NCBI GenBank assembly: GCA_023443455.1
Contig: JAEZUE010000060.1
Location: 1-64,000, forward strand
Source of the DNA: Verrucomicrobiota bacterium
Lineage (GTDB): Bacteria > Verrucomicrobiota > Verrucomicrobiia > Opitutales > Opitutaceae
Direction of reading: 5' to 3'
Length of the DNA: 64,000 nt
Below are positions 20,338 through 28,171 of the stretch, piece after piece; the stretch's first letter is position 1; each line of letters begins with the position of its first letter. The position numbers and the translations under genes are program-made. Under the pieces are notes generated by a model. It searched no databases. It worked only from the letters and a program-made list of their open reading frames with translations, and was not told the DNA's origin.

Positions 20338-22137
20338 TCAATTTTTCCGCGCTGGCGCATCGTCTGGTCGAAGCCCTTGTGGGAGGCGCAGGGCGGCATC
20401 CGAACTGAAGAGCGTATTCGTGGTGGAAAGCTGTTGACTCAGAAATGCGCATCCTTCGGCGAAGGCCCACGCGATTTCGGAGGCCTCGCGCAACGGGAGG
20501 TCCTTGCTTTTCGGAAAGCTGATACGGCGTTTCTCGGCTTCGAAAATTTCGAGGTTTGTTCTGCCCGCGAACAAGATGTCCTGCTCTTCGCGGTGTGTGT
20601 CGCGCCATCGTTCGAAGGTTGTGGCGGCTTGTTCGAAGCGTTGCCGATTCTTTTTTGTCGGATCATGAAGCGCCAGTTCTGCGGCGAGGGCCGCCGTGAG
20701 CGCATGACGGAGGGCTTCGCTCATCGAGGCGTTGGTTCTCGCTAGTTCGGCAAGCATAGCATTCCGATTTGGTACGCTTGGTGGCGCTTCGTGGATCGCA
20801 GCGAGCTCCGCGGTGAAGTTGCGTCCGGGCTCGGTCGCGAGCATTTTTGCGGCATCCGCGTAGCTCAAGAATGGAGCTTTGTCGATCACCGCCCCGAGAT
20901 GGGAAGTGTTGAAGAAACGGATCGGCGAGTACGCCGCGGTTTGTCGCTCGATCGTACGCAGGTAGTAGAGGTGTCGGGTGGGTACCAATACCTCGGCTCT
21001 GGTGTTGCCTTTGAGGCGGTGCAAGCTGTCGTCGTTTTGCCGGTTGCCGCCGATGTCGGTATAAAACGTGTCCGCTGCATGGGTGCGGCCGTCGTCGGCG
21101 ATGGCAAAGTCTTGCCCGACGAAGATCACTTGGCGGCATCCCATGAAGACGGCGAGATTGAGAATGGTGGCCGAGACGGTGTCGTCGCCGATGATTGCCG
21201 GAGCGACGGCGAGGCCGGCCGCCCGGCGCAGCCGGGCCAGTAGGGCGCTGTGGTCCCAGAGACCGAAAAGGCGCCGTTCGAAACGGCGGTGAACGGCCGG
21301 ATACGCAAAAACGGGAGCCACGAGGTGCGTGTCCCCTAGGTTTTGGCCCTGGTAGCCTAGGTCTGTCGAGGGGAACGGGTCGACCGTGACGGTGAGGTGC
21401 GGTGCGAGTCCTTTCGACGCGAGGGCGCGGAAGGACGTGTTGCCGGTGGCGATGAGGGCGCGGGGGGCAGCTTCGCGGAGGAAGGGCAGGGCGTCGTCAA
21501 GCGATGGGCCAGCGCCGACTAGGATCAACGTGGTGTTGTTGAAGGCCCCGGCTAGGGATTCGATGGCCGGTGATCGCAGAAACGATGGCAGGTTTTCGAT
21601 CGTGTTTTCGAACTGCACTGGTTGGAGGCGCAGTGACGATTTGATGCCCTGCCACCTCTGTAGCATGCGCGCGAGGGCAACACGGATTAGGGGTTCCCAT
21701 TCGGGACTCTGGGGGTCGGCCTCGTCAGGGAGACGTACGGCTCTTGCTTCGTCGATCCAAGCAAACTCCCGGTTGACCCGGCGCAGGGCCATCGCGGATG
21801 GTGGGCCGATCGAGAGGAACACTCGGGGGTCGCGCAGCCACGCGGAATAGTCGTGATTGCTTAGTTTGGTTGCGAGTTCGGCTGCGGATTTTTCCACCGA
21901 CCAGAACAGCGCCGCCGGTGGCGCGGAGGCCTGCAACCGCCCGGCAGTTGCAGGGGAAGGTAAGCCCGGCAGAACGGAAAGGGTCCGCTCCTTTTGGGCG
22001 ACCTCGGCGAACCCTTTGGGGAGGGAGGGTTCTGCGGCTTGCGCAACCACAGCGACGTTGCTCCACGGCACGAGCTCCGCAGCAACCTCCGGGAATCGCG
22101 TATTTAGCACCTGCCGGTTAGCGGCGAGCAGGGGCAT
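20338..22137 (-). CDS. maf: Maf-type motility accessory factor / DUF115 flagellin glycosyltransferase
   Basis: The 599-residue protein carries the DUF115/MptE-like core of Maf proteins: LILVGAGPSLDDALPFL near residue 204, ATGNTSFRAL near 232, LTVTVDPFPSTD near 250, and FVGQDFAI followed by THAADTFYTD near 340. Maf proteins are thought to transfer nonulosonic acids such as pseudaminic or legionaminic acid to flagellin. The gene follows flaF by 21 bases in a flbT-flaF-maf operon and lies near pseudaminic acid genes, which supports that role. It has no signal peptide, consistent with cytoplasmic glycosylation before export. Confidence 0.87.
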   Translation of the reverse strand: MPLLAANRQVLNTRFPEVAAELVPWSNVAVVAQAAEPSLPKGFAEVAQKERTLSVLPGLPSPATAGRLQASAPPAALFWSVEKSAAELATKLSNHDYSAWLRDPRVFLSIGPPSAMALRRVNREFAWIDEARAVRLPDEADPQSPEWEPLIRVALARMLQRWQGIKSSLRLQPVQFENTIENLPSFLRSPAIESLAGAFNNTTLILVGAGPSLDDALPFLREAAPRALIATGNTSFRALASKGLAPHLTVTVDPFPSTDLGYQGQNLGDTHLVAPVFAYPAVHRRFERRLFGLWDHSALLARLRRAAGLAVAPAIIGDDTVSATILNLAVFMGCRQVIFVGQDFAIADDGRTHAADTFYTDIGGNRQNDDSLHRLKGNTRAEVLVPTRHLYYLRTIERQTAAYSPIRFFNTSHLGAVIDKAPFLSYADAAKMLATEPGRNFTAELAAIHEAPPSVPNRNAMLAELARTNASMSEALRHALTAALAAELALHDPTKKNRQRFEQAATTFERWRDTHREEQDILFAGRTNLEIFEAEKRRISFPKSKDLPLREASEIAWAFAEGCAFLSQQLSTTNTLFSSDAALRLPQGLRPDDAPARKN

Positions 22138-22158
22138 GGTGTCGTTGACGGGGGCGCC

Positions 22159-22557
22159 TCAGGCGGAAGCGAGCGAGGGAAGTGCGGCGTGACTGCCGGC
22201 GACCAGACCCTCGGCGAGGCACTCGTCGATGTTCACCAGGGTGCGGATCTTCTCGGCGTTGCCGTAGGCGAGAACATCGAGGGAGGTCTTGTGCACGTAG
22301 ATGCTCAGTCGGAGCAGGTCCATGCGCAGTGCCTGCTGAAGCGGGCAATCCGGGCGTTCCCAGTCGGCGTGGAAAACATCCCACACGCGCAGGTTGTAGC
22401 GCACGGCGCCGTCGACGAGGTTGTTCTTGGAGGCGTCGTCCGGGGCCGCGAGCACTTGGCGGAACTGGGCCGCAGCCTTGCGGAGCACCTGCACCTCAAT
22501 GTCTCGTCCCGACGAGGTTTCCTTCTGAATCTTTGTGTAGGTCTTGTGAGCGTTCAT
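22159..22557 (-). CDS. flaF: Flagellin biosynthesis regulator FlaF
   Basis: The 132-residue protein resembles FlaF in length, in the N-terminal pattern MNAHKTYTKIQKETSSGRDIE and in the central LRVWDVFHADW and LRLSIYVHKTSLDVL segments. In alphaproteobacteria FlaF is needed for flagellin secretion and works against FlbT. Here its start overlaps the 3' end of flbT by 62 bases in another frame, so the two are translationally coupled. The last 20 residues are Ala/Ser-rich. Finding this pair in a non-proteobacterial context is notable. Confidence 0.82.
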   Translation of the reverse strand: MNAHKTYTKIQKETSSGRDIEVQVLRKAAAQFRQVLAAPDDASKNNLVDGAVRYNLRVWDVFHADWERPDCPLQQALRMDLLRLSIYVHKTSLDVLAYGNAEKIRTLVNIDECLAEGLVAGSHAALPSLASA

Positions 22558-22942
22558 GGGCTTTTCGGATTAGTTCGTCCTCGTAGGCGATGAGCTTCTT
22601 GGCGGCTTTGAGGGCGTGGTAGAAGCGATCCGCGAGGATCAATTCTCCGATTTCGTCGATCAGGGGAAGGACACTGGGAACGGCGGCCGAGAGGATCCGC
22701 ACGAGTTCCCAAAAGTTCTTGTGATGGGTCGCCTGGTTGCTGGGTTCGAAGTACATCTCCTGAATCACGAAATAGATCTTTTTGCAGATCGTATCCGCCT
22801 GTTTCTCGGAGATGATGTCCTTCTGCCGAAGGATGGGCACTTCGTTCTCGACCGTGAATTGGGCCAAGTGCTCTCCATTTCGCATGAGTGCGCCGCCGAT
22901 GAGAATGAGTTCCCTTGGCTTGAGTGTGATTTTTAGAGGCAC
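22496..22942 (-). CDS. flbT: Flagellum biosynthesis repressor FlbT
   Basis: The 148-residue protein fits FlbT. It has an N-terminal beta-rich part beginning PLKITLKPRELILIGGALMR with NGEHLAQFTVENEVPILRQ, and a helical second half with AKKLIAYEDELI. In Caulobacter FlbT binds the 5' untranslated region of flagellin mRNA and promotes its decay. It is first in the operon flbT-flaF-maf and follows the flagellin gene on the same strand after a terminator. A sigma-28-like promoter lies 26 bases upstream of the start. Confidence 0.85.
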   Translation of the reverse strand: MPLKITLKPRELILIGGALMRNGEHLAQFTVENEVPILRQKDIISEKQADTICKKIYFVIQEMYFEPSNQATHHKNFWELVRILSAAVPSVLPLIDEIGELILADRFYHALKAAKKLIAYEDELIRKAHERSQDLHKDSEGNLVGTRH

Positions 22943-22967
22943 GGCGTTTCGGGGTGTGCGCTTGATG

Positions 22968-22994
22968 TAATCGTGCGACTCGGGGAAAAGTTTA
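22968..22994 (-). promoter_or_regulatory. Sigma-28-like promoter for flbT-flaF-maf
   Basis: On the minus strand, TAAACTTT (22987-22994) is followed after exactly 11 bases by CACGATTA (22968-22975). The sigma-28 (FliA) consensus is TAAAGTTT, N11, GCCGATAA. The -35 matches 7 of 8 and the -10 matches 5 of 8. Spacing and position before a flagellar operon support it, but the -10 is weak. Confidence 0.55.
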
Positions 22995-23010
22995 GGGGAA
23001 AGTACGGAGA

Positions 23011-23123
23011 AAGGGAGTGGGGTAATGAGGGAGTATGGGAGTGAGGGAGTGGGGTAATGAGGGAGTGGGGTAATGAGGGAGTATGGGAGTGAGGGAGTGA
23101 GGGAGTGAGGGAGTGAGGGAGGG
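23011..23123. repeat. Purine-rich low-complexity tandem repeat
   Basis: About 110 bases are built from GGGAGTGA octamers mixed with GGGGTAATGAGGGAGT and GGGAGTATGGGAGTGA blocks. The block lies between the flagellin terminator and the flbT promoter. Strand asymmetry is extreme: purines plus T on the + strand, with almost no C. No gene is seen in 22943-23367. Confidence 0.9.
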
Positions 23124-23302
23124 GCGAGAGGTTGGCGTTTGGTCAGGGGCTCACGGCGAGTCGCTATACGACGGCACGCGAGGCGAAACGGCCGTGGTCT
23201 TCGGGAAAACTGGTAGGGGCGGGTCGGCAGAGCGAAGGGGGCGGCGCTTGGTTCGCGGCGGGGCCGTGGTTCACATGAGAGGGGACGTGCCTGGTGATCG
23301 AC

Positions 23303-23332
23303 AAAAAAAAGGAGCGGACCGAAGTCCGCTCC
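23303..23332 (-). terminator. Flagellin gene terminator
   Basis: A 9-bp stem (23311-23319 with 23324-23332, loop CGAA) is followed in the minus direction by eight T (A-run 23303-23310), about 35 bases after the flagellin stop. Confidence 0.93.
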
Positions 23333-23367
23333 CTTGGAAAAACTCGCTAGTGTAGCGCTGGCTACTT

Positions 23368-24207
23368 TTAGCCGAGGAGTCGAAGAACCGACTGCGAGGC
23401 CTGCGACGCAAGCGACAGGGCGTTGACGCCCAATTGGTTTTGCGTGTTGAGGGCGAGCAGGTTCGCGGCTTCCTCGTTGAGGTCGGCGTTGGTCAGGTCG
23501 GCGGCGCCGGTCGTCAGCACGTTCGCCATATTCTTGGTGAACTCTTGCCGCGTGGTGAGAACCGCGAGGTTGGCGGAGAGTTTCTTCGACTCGTTGCGAA
23601 GATTGTCTTCGGCATCCTCAAGGCCCTTGATTGCGGTATCGATTGCCGTGTTTCCGGCAGCATCGGGATCGTCCCAGCCCGAGGCTGCGGCGACGTCGAG
23701 TCCGGCCGCAGCAGTGCTGGCGTCGAAGCCGGTGAGCTTGATCGACGAGTCGCCCACCTTTTCGGCGAACTGCACGTCGAGACTGTCGGATGCTAGCAGG
23801 TTGACGCCGTCGTAGCCCGAGTCCTTAGCCAGTTGGTCGATCTGCTTGCGCAGATCGTTGAACCGGGTCATGGCCTCGGTGCGTCCTTCTTCGTCGTTGG
23901 TGGCGAGAGCACGAGCATCCTGGGCAACACCTTTCGCCTGCTTGAGCAGGGAGGTGATGCTCTTGATACCCGTGTCTGCCGCCTTCACGGTGTTGATACC
24001 CTTCGCGATACCGTCCAAACGGGCCGTCAAGTCGGAGGACCTATTGTTCAGCGACTGGGCGGTGAAGTAGTTGGTCGGGTTGTCGATCGGGCTATTGACC
24101 TTCTTGCCGGTACCCAAGCGCTCCTGGGTGCGGGCCAGCAGGGACGAAGTGCTCTGCAGGGACAGCAGGTTGGAACGAATGCCAGCGGTGAGTGAGATGT
24201 CAGCCAT
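23368..24207 (-). CDS. fliC: Flagellin
   Basis: The 279-residue flagellar filament protein has the conserved N-terminal D0/D1 helices (NLLSLQSTSSLLARTQERLG, then GKKVNSPIDNP) and C-terminal D1/D0 helices (LGVNALSLASQASQSVLRLLG). The central variable part is short (about residues 140-185), as in compact flagellins. It has no signal peptide, as expected for type III flagellar export. A Shine-Dalgarno-like AAAGGA lies nine bases before the ATG. Expression is expected from the sigma-28 promoter at 24274-24300, with a hairpin in the leader. Surrounding Maf, Pse, OGT-like and CgeB-like genes predict that it is glycosylated. Confidence 0.95.
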   Translation of the reverse strand: MADISLTAGIRSNLLSLQSTSSLLARTQERLGTGKKVNSPIDNPTNYFTAQSLNNRSSDLTARLDGIAKGINTVKAADTGIKSITSLLKQAKGVAQDARALATNDEEGRTEAMTRFNDLRKQIDQLAKDSGYDGVNLLASDSLDVQFAEKVGDSSIKLTGFDASTAAAGLDVAAASGWDDPDAAGNTAIDTAIKGLEDAEDNLRNESKKLSANLAVLTTRQEFTKNMANVLTTGAADLTNADLNEEAANLLALNTQNQLGVNALSLASQASQSVLRLLG

Positions 24208-24245
24208 GGGAGTATCCTTTCTGGATGGTTTGGATTGTCGTTAAC

Positions 24246-24266
24246 GTCCGGCATTTCTTGCCGGAC
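24246..24266 (-). promoter_or_regulatory. Hairpin at the 5' end of the flagellin mRNA leader
   Basis: A 7-bp inverted repeat GTCCGGC/GCCGGAC with a 7-base loop (24246-24252 with 24260-24266) falls at or within a base or two of the transcription start predicted from the sigma-28 promoter. It is therefore probably the first structure in the roughly 60-base leader. It could protect the mRNA or serve as the FlbT target. That role is inference from Caulobacter. Confidence 0.6.
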
Positions 24267-24273
24267 AGGGGTT

Positions 24274-24300
24274 TTATCGGGTCCGTGCTCTGAGACTTTA
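24274..24300 (-). promoter_or_regulatory. Sigma-28 (FliA-type) promoter of the flagellin gene
   Basis: Minus strand: TAAAGTCT (24293-24300), exactly 11 bases, then CCCGATAA (24274-24281). Against the consensus TAAAGTTT-N11-GCCGATAA this matches 14 of 16 positions. The -35 element overlaps the TAA stop codon of the upstream glycosyltransferase gene. Confidence 0.9.
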
Positions 24301-25569
24301 ATTCGAGTTTGCTGCCAAATGCCGGTCTCCCTCGGGCGGCTCGGGAAAACACCCTATGCCGGCGGCCGCTCTTGGAGCGGTAACTCTCGGTGCCGCCGCG
24401 ATCGGAGCGCCGGGCAGGCGAACCAGCATTTCGTCAATTCGATGCCGGAAGAGATGACGGGCTTCGACGCAGCGTCGACCATTCCGGGCCAGTCTGGTGC
24501 GCAGGGGGATGTCAGCTTGCAGGCGCGCGGTCTGTTCGCGCAATTCTTCGGGACTGGAATAGGTCAGGAGGTCGAAACCCGGCTCGAAGAGCTCGAGCAC
24601 CGCCGGATTCGCATCGGCGAGCAGGCAGCCGCCGGCTGCCATCACATTGAATACGCGGTCGCTCAGCCCGTCGCGGGCATAGAGGCGTTGCAGGCTCAGG
24701 TTGGCGGCGGCCGTGCGGAAGACCTGGGCACATCCCTCGTATTGGTCGACCGGACCGTGGTAGGTGACTCCCGGTGGTGGCGAGTGTGGTTGGTCGGGAC
24801 CCCAGACATCGATGAACGGAAGCTGTTCGATCCAGAGTTTCCGTTGCCGGTAGGCGACTTCCTTGGCCAGAAGGGCAGCCAAGGTCGGTGTCGGAAGTCG
24901 AAATCGGATCTTTGCCGCTTCGATTTCCGGCGTGCTGTGGGTCTCGAGCAGCTCGGGAATGCGGTATTCGAGCGAGGCCAGATGGCGGTCCTGTTCGGCG
25001 AGGATGCCCGCCAGATGGTCGGCAAGGCGGCGAAATACGCTGAATGCCTCCGGTTGGTTCGCCAGCTTGTTGCGGGCGTGCACGAGCAGCATCCGGTAGT
25101 CGTTGGCGGTCTCGCCGGCGAACGAGCCGACAAACGTCACCCCCTCATCCCGGCAACCCGCGGCGGCGTGATCCGCGTCGTCGATGCTCCGTCGGGAGAT
25201 GTTCGGGCAGAAGGGAAGGTAGTGCACATGCTGGAACCCGAATTGCCGGAACAGCCCGATGTCGTCGCGGTAGGTGGTGAAGACCACGTCGCGGTCGCCG
25301 GCGGGTGTGCCATCCCAGAGCGCGTGGTTGAGGATTTTGTCGAGCTCGTAGTAGACGACGGGCACGCGGCCGCCGACCGCCTTCGCGACGGCCGGGGAGG
25401 CGCCGACGCAGAAGACGAAGTCCGGGCCGAAATGGCGGAGATGGGCCGGGAGGCGGGGCCCCTCGGTGCTGGGTATCCACGCGGCGGTGTGTCCGGCGTC
25501 TTCGAAGTCGCGGGCGAAGTCCGCGATGAAGCGGTAGGAGTCGTGGCGTTGAAAGAGGAGGACGCGCAT
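24298..25569 (-). CDS. CgeB-like glycosyltransferase next to flagellin
   Basis: The 423-residue protein opens with MRVLLFQRHDSYRFIADFAR. It has VTFVGSFAGETANDYRMLL near residue 145 and the CgeB-type C-terminal block LSDRVFNVMAAGGCLLADAN near 320, with FDLLTYSSPEELREQ after it. The fold is predicted GT-B. It lies directly upstream of flagellin on the same strand, and its stop codon overlaps the flagellin -35 box. This places it as a likely flagellin-modifying enzyme, but donor and acceptor are unknown. I chose ATG 25567-25569. Upstream in-frame starts exist (for example 25581), but the N-terminal strand fits this one. It is divergent from pseB. Confidence 0.8.
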   Translation of the reverse strand: MRVLLFQRHDSYRFIADFARDFEDAGHTAAWIPSTEGPRLPAHLRHFGPDFVFCVGASPAVAKAVGGRVPVVYYELDKILNHALWDGTPAGDRDVVFTTYRDDIGLFRQFGFQHVHYLPFCPNISRRSIDDADHAAAGCRDEGVTFVGSFAGETANDYRMLLVHARNKLANQPEAFSVFRRLADHLAGILAEQDRHLASLEYRIPELLETHSTPEIEAAKIRFRLPTPTLAALLAKEVAYRQRKLWIEQLPFIDVWGPDQPHSPPPGVTYHGPVDQYEGCAQVFRTAAANLSLQRLYARDGLSDRVFNVMAAGGCLLADANPAVLELFEPGFDLLTYSSPEELREQTARLQADIPLRTRLARNGRRCVEARHLFRHRIDEMLVRLPGAPIAAAPRVTAPRAAAGIGCFPEPPEGDRHLAANSN

Positions 25570-25753
25570 GGCCCGTCCACCATGCATGCCGCGGACCAAC
25601 CCGGGCCCCGGACGCGCGTCCTCCTCTGAAAATTTCCGGTCGGCACGGTTTTTGCGGCTTGTACGGTTTTCGCGGCGGTCGTCCCTTGGTCCGGCAGAAT
25701 ATTCCCCGGCCCGGGCAGACTCGGCCGCATCGGCAAAACCCACCCCGTCTCCC

Positions 25754-26743
25754 ATGTTCGACAACGCTACCCTCCTCGTTACCGGCGGTACCGGCTCCTT
25801 CGGCCGTCGTTTTGTGAAGTACGTGCTGGCGAACTATCGGCCGCGCCGCCTCATCGTCTTCTCCCGCGACGAGATGAAGCACTACGAGATGCAGCAGGAG
25901 TTCTCGCATCCGGCCCTGCGCTTCTTCATCGGCGACGTGCGCGACCTGACCCGCCTGATGCTCGCGATGCGCGAGGTCGACTACGTGGTCCACGCGGCGG
26001 CGATGAAACATGTTCCGATCGCCGAATACAATCCGATGGAGTGCGTCAAGACCAACATCGACGGCGCCAACAACGTGATCCAGGCGGCGCTGGCGAACCG
26101 CGTGAAGCGGGTGATCGCCCTCTCGACCGACAAGGCCGCCAACCCCATCAACCTCTACGGCGCCACCAAACTCGTCTCCGACAAGCTCTTCACCGCGGGC
26201 AACAACCTCGCCGGACAGCTGCCGACGCGCTTCGCGGTGGTCCGCTACGGCAATGTCGTCGGGTCCCGCGGGTCGGTGGTGCCGTTTTTCCAGAAGCTGG
26301 TGAAGGAGGGCGCGAAGGAGATCCCGGTCACCGATGCGCGCATGACGCGGTTCTGGATCACCCTCGACCAGGGCGTGGAGCTGGTGGTGAAGAGTTTCGC
26401 GCGGATGTACGGCGGCGAGATCTTCGTGCCCAAGATCCCATCGATGCGCATGAGCGATCTGGCGACGGCGATCGCGCCGGGGCTGCCGCACAAGATCGTC
26501 GGCATCCGCCCGGGCGAGAAGCTGCATGAAGTCATGTGCCCGGCCGACTCGGCGCACCTCACGCTCGAGTTTCCCGAGCACTATGTGATCAAGCCTTCGA
26601 TCCTCTTCACGCAGGCGCCCGACTATGCGAAGGACCGCACGGGAGGGGTGGGGCGCGCGGTGCCGGAAGGATTTGAATACAGCTCGGAGAAGAACTCGCA
26701 CTGGCTCGATGCCGAACAGCTGAAGGTCCTCATCGGCAGCTGA
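25754..26743 (+). CDS. pseB: UDP-N-acetylglucosamine 4,6-dehydratase (inverting), PseB
   Basis: The 329-residue short-chain dehydratase is the first enzyme of pseudaminic acid synthesis. It makes UDP-2-acetamido-2,6-dideoxy-L-arabino-hexos-4-ulose from UDP-GlcNAc with NADP. It has the nucleotide-binding TGGTGSFG at residue 10, the catalytic stretch STDKAANPINLYGATK near 120-135 with the Lys and Tyr expected for PseB, and RYGNVVGSRGSV. Genes pseC, pseG and pseI downstream support Pse rather than a FlaA1-like capsule enzyme. The start ATG at 25754 follows a pyrimidine-rich leader without a Shine-Dalgarno site. Confidence 0.93.
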   Translation: MFDNATLLVTGGTGSFGRRFVKYVLANYRPRRLIVFSRDEMKHYEMQQEFSHPALRFFIGDVRDLTRLMLAMREVDYVVHAAAMKHVPIAEYNPMECVKTNIDGANNVIQAALANRVKRVIALSTDKAANPINLYGATKLVSDKLFTAGNNLAGQLPTRFAVVRYGNVVGSRGSVVPFFQKLVKEGAKEIPVTDARMTRFWITLDQGVELVVKSFARMYGGEIFVPKIPSMRMSDLATAIAPGLPHKIVGIRPGEKLHEVMCPADSAHLTLEFPEHYVIKPSILFTQAPDYAKDRTGGVGRAVPEGFEYSSEKNSHWLDAEQLKVLIGS

Positions 26744-26849
26744 ACGGATTCATCCACGGCGGGCGACGGCGCTGGAGGCTTTTCCGTTCCGAGCTTCGAG
26801 TTCCTCTTTCCGAGTTTCCGCTCTCCCGTCTCCGCTCTCCGGTTTCACC

Positions 26850-28016
26850 ATGATTCCCTACGCACGACAGAACGTCAGCGAAGACGACATCGCCGCGGTC
26901 GCGGCGGTGCTGCGTTCCGACTTTCTCACGCAGGGACCCGCGATCGCGCGCTTCGAGGCGCGGGTGGCGGACCTGTGCGGAGCGCGGCATGCGGTGGCGG
27001 TGAGCAGCGCGACCGCGGGCCTGCATCTGGCCTGTCTGGTGCTCGGCCTTGGCCCGGGCCAGACGCTGTGGACCTCGCCCAACACGTTCGTGGCCTCGGC
27101 CAACTGCGCGCGCTACTGCGGCGCCGACGTCGGTTTCGTCGATGTCGAGGCCGACTCGGGCAACCTGTCGGTGGCGGCGTTGGCGGAAAAGCTCGAACTG
27201 GCGGCCAGTTGCGCCCGACTGCCTTCCGTGCTGGTGCCGGTGCACTTCGCCGGCCTCTCCTGCGACCTTGCCGAGATCGCCGGATTGGCACGCGACCATG
27301 GGATCGCGATCGTCGAGGATGCCGCCCATGCGCTGGGGGCGAGCTATCGTGGTGAGCCGGTCGGCAACTGCCGGTATTCCGACTGCGCGGTGCTCAGTTT
27401 CCACGCGATCAAGATCGCGACGACCGGCGAAGGCGGGGTCGTGCTCACCAACCGCGACGAGCTAGCGGACCAGCTTCGGCTGCTGCGCACCCACGGCATC
27501 ACGCGTCGGCCGGCCGACATGGAGTCGACGCCCGCGGGCCCCTGGTACTACGAGCAGCTGGAACTCGGTTTCCATTATCGCATGACGGATCTGCAGGCCG
27601 CACTGGGTTTTTCGCAGCTCGACCGCCTCCCGCAGTTTCTCGCGCAGCGGCGCGCCCTCGCGGCGCGCTACGACCGCCTGCTGCAGGATCTCCCCCTGCA
27701 TCTGCCGGCGCGGCGCGCCGACCGGGATTCGAGTTGGCATATTTACCCGGTCGTCCTCGATGCCGCGAGCTCGCCGCGTACCCGCGCCGAGGTCTTCGGA
27801 AGGATGCGCGTGGCCGGGATCGGCGTGAACGTCCACTATATACCCGTCCACCTGCAACCCTACTACCGGCGCCTCGGCTTCCAGGTGGGCGACTGCCCTG
27901 TCGCGGAAGCGCGTTACGAGGCGACGCTCACGTTGCCGCTGTATGTCGGGCTCACGGAGGGTCAGCAGGACGAAGTGGTCGCGGCGTTGCGGCACGCGTT
28001 GGAGGAAAAGTCATGA
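26850..28016 (+). CDS. pseC: UDP-4-amino-4,6-dideoxy-N-acetyl-L-altrosamine aminotransferase, PseC
   Basis: The 388-residue PLP-dependent DegT-type aminotransferase is the second Pse enzyme and adds the 4-amino group from glutamate. The PLP lysine is Lys188 in SFHAIKIATTGEGG, which matches the PseC version of the motif. EDAAHALGASY and HYIPVHLQPYYRRLGF are also family-typical. It follows pseB after 106 bases that are strongly CT-rich, and the ATG has no Shine-Dalgarno site. Confidence 0.93.
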   Translation: MIPYARQNVSEDDIAAVAAVLRSDFLTQGPAIARFEARVADLCGARHAVAVSSATAGLHLACLVLGLGPGQTLWTSPNTFVASANCARYCGADVGFVDVEADSGNLSVAALAEKLELAASCARLPSVLVPVHFAGLSCDLAEIAGLARDHGIAIVEDAAHALGASYRGEPVGNCRYSDCAVLSFHAIKIATTGEGGVVLTNRDELADQLRLLRTHGITRRPADMESTPAGPWYYEQLELGFHYRMTDLQAALGFSQLDRLPQFLAQRRALAARYDRLLQDLPLHLPARRADRDSSWHIYPVVLDAASSPRTRAEVFGRMRVAGIGVNVHYIPVHLQPYYRRLGFQVGDCPVAEARYEATLTLPLYVGLTEGQQDEVVAALRHALEEKS

Positions 28017-28035
28017 AGACCGTGGATTGTTGGCC

Positions 28036-28119
28036 TGTAGGAGCCTGCTTGCAGGCGATTTCCGGTCTCGACGTTGGGAGCCGGAGATACGGGCTATCGC
28101 CTGCAAGCAGGCTCCTACA
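28036..28119. repeat. REP-like inverted repeat, copy 1
   Basis: Two perfect 24-base arms (28036-28059 and 28096-28119) flank a 36-base centre. The arm begins TGTAGGAGCCTGC and contains an inner palindrome GCCTGCTTGCAGGC. The same arms recur at 52468-52552. It lies between pseC and the convergent pseF and may also act as a bidirectional terminator. The style resembles REP elements mobilised by RAYT transposases, none of which is in this window. Confidence 0.9.
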
Positions 28120-28171
28120 GGGGATGTCCGCGGTTCTTCCGGTGTCCCGTTTTCGGTCTCCGGTTCCTTCT

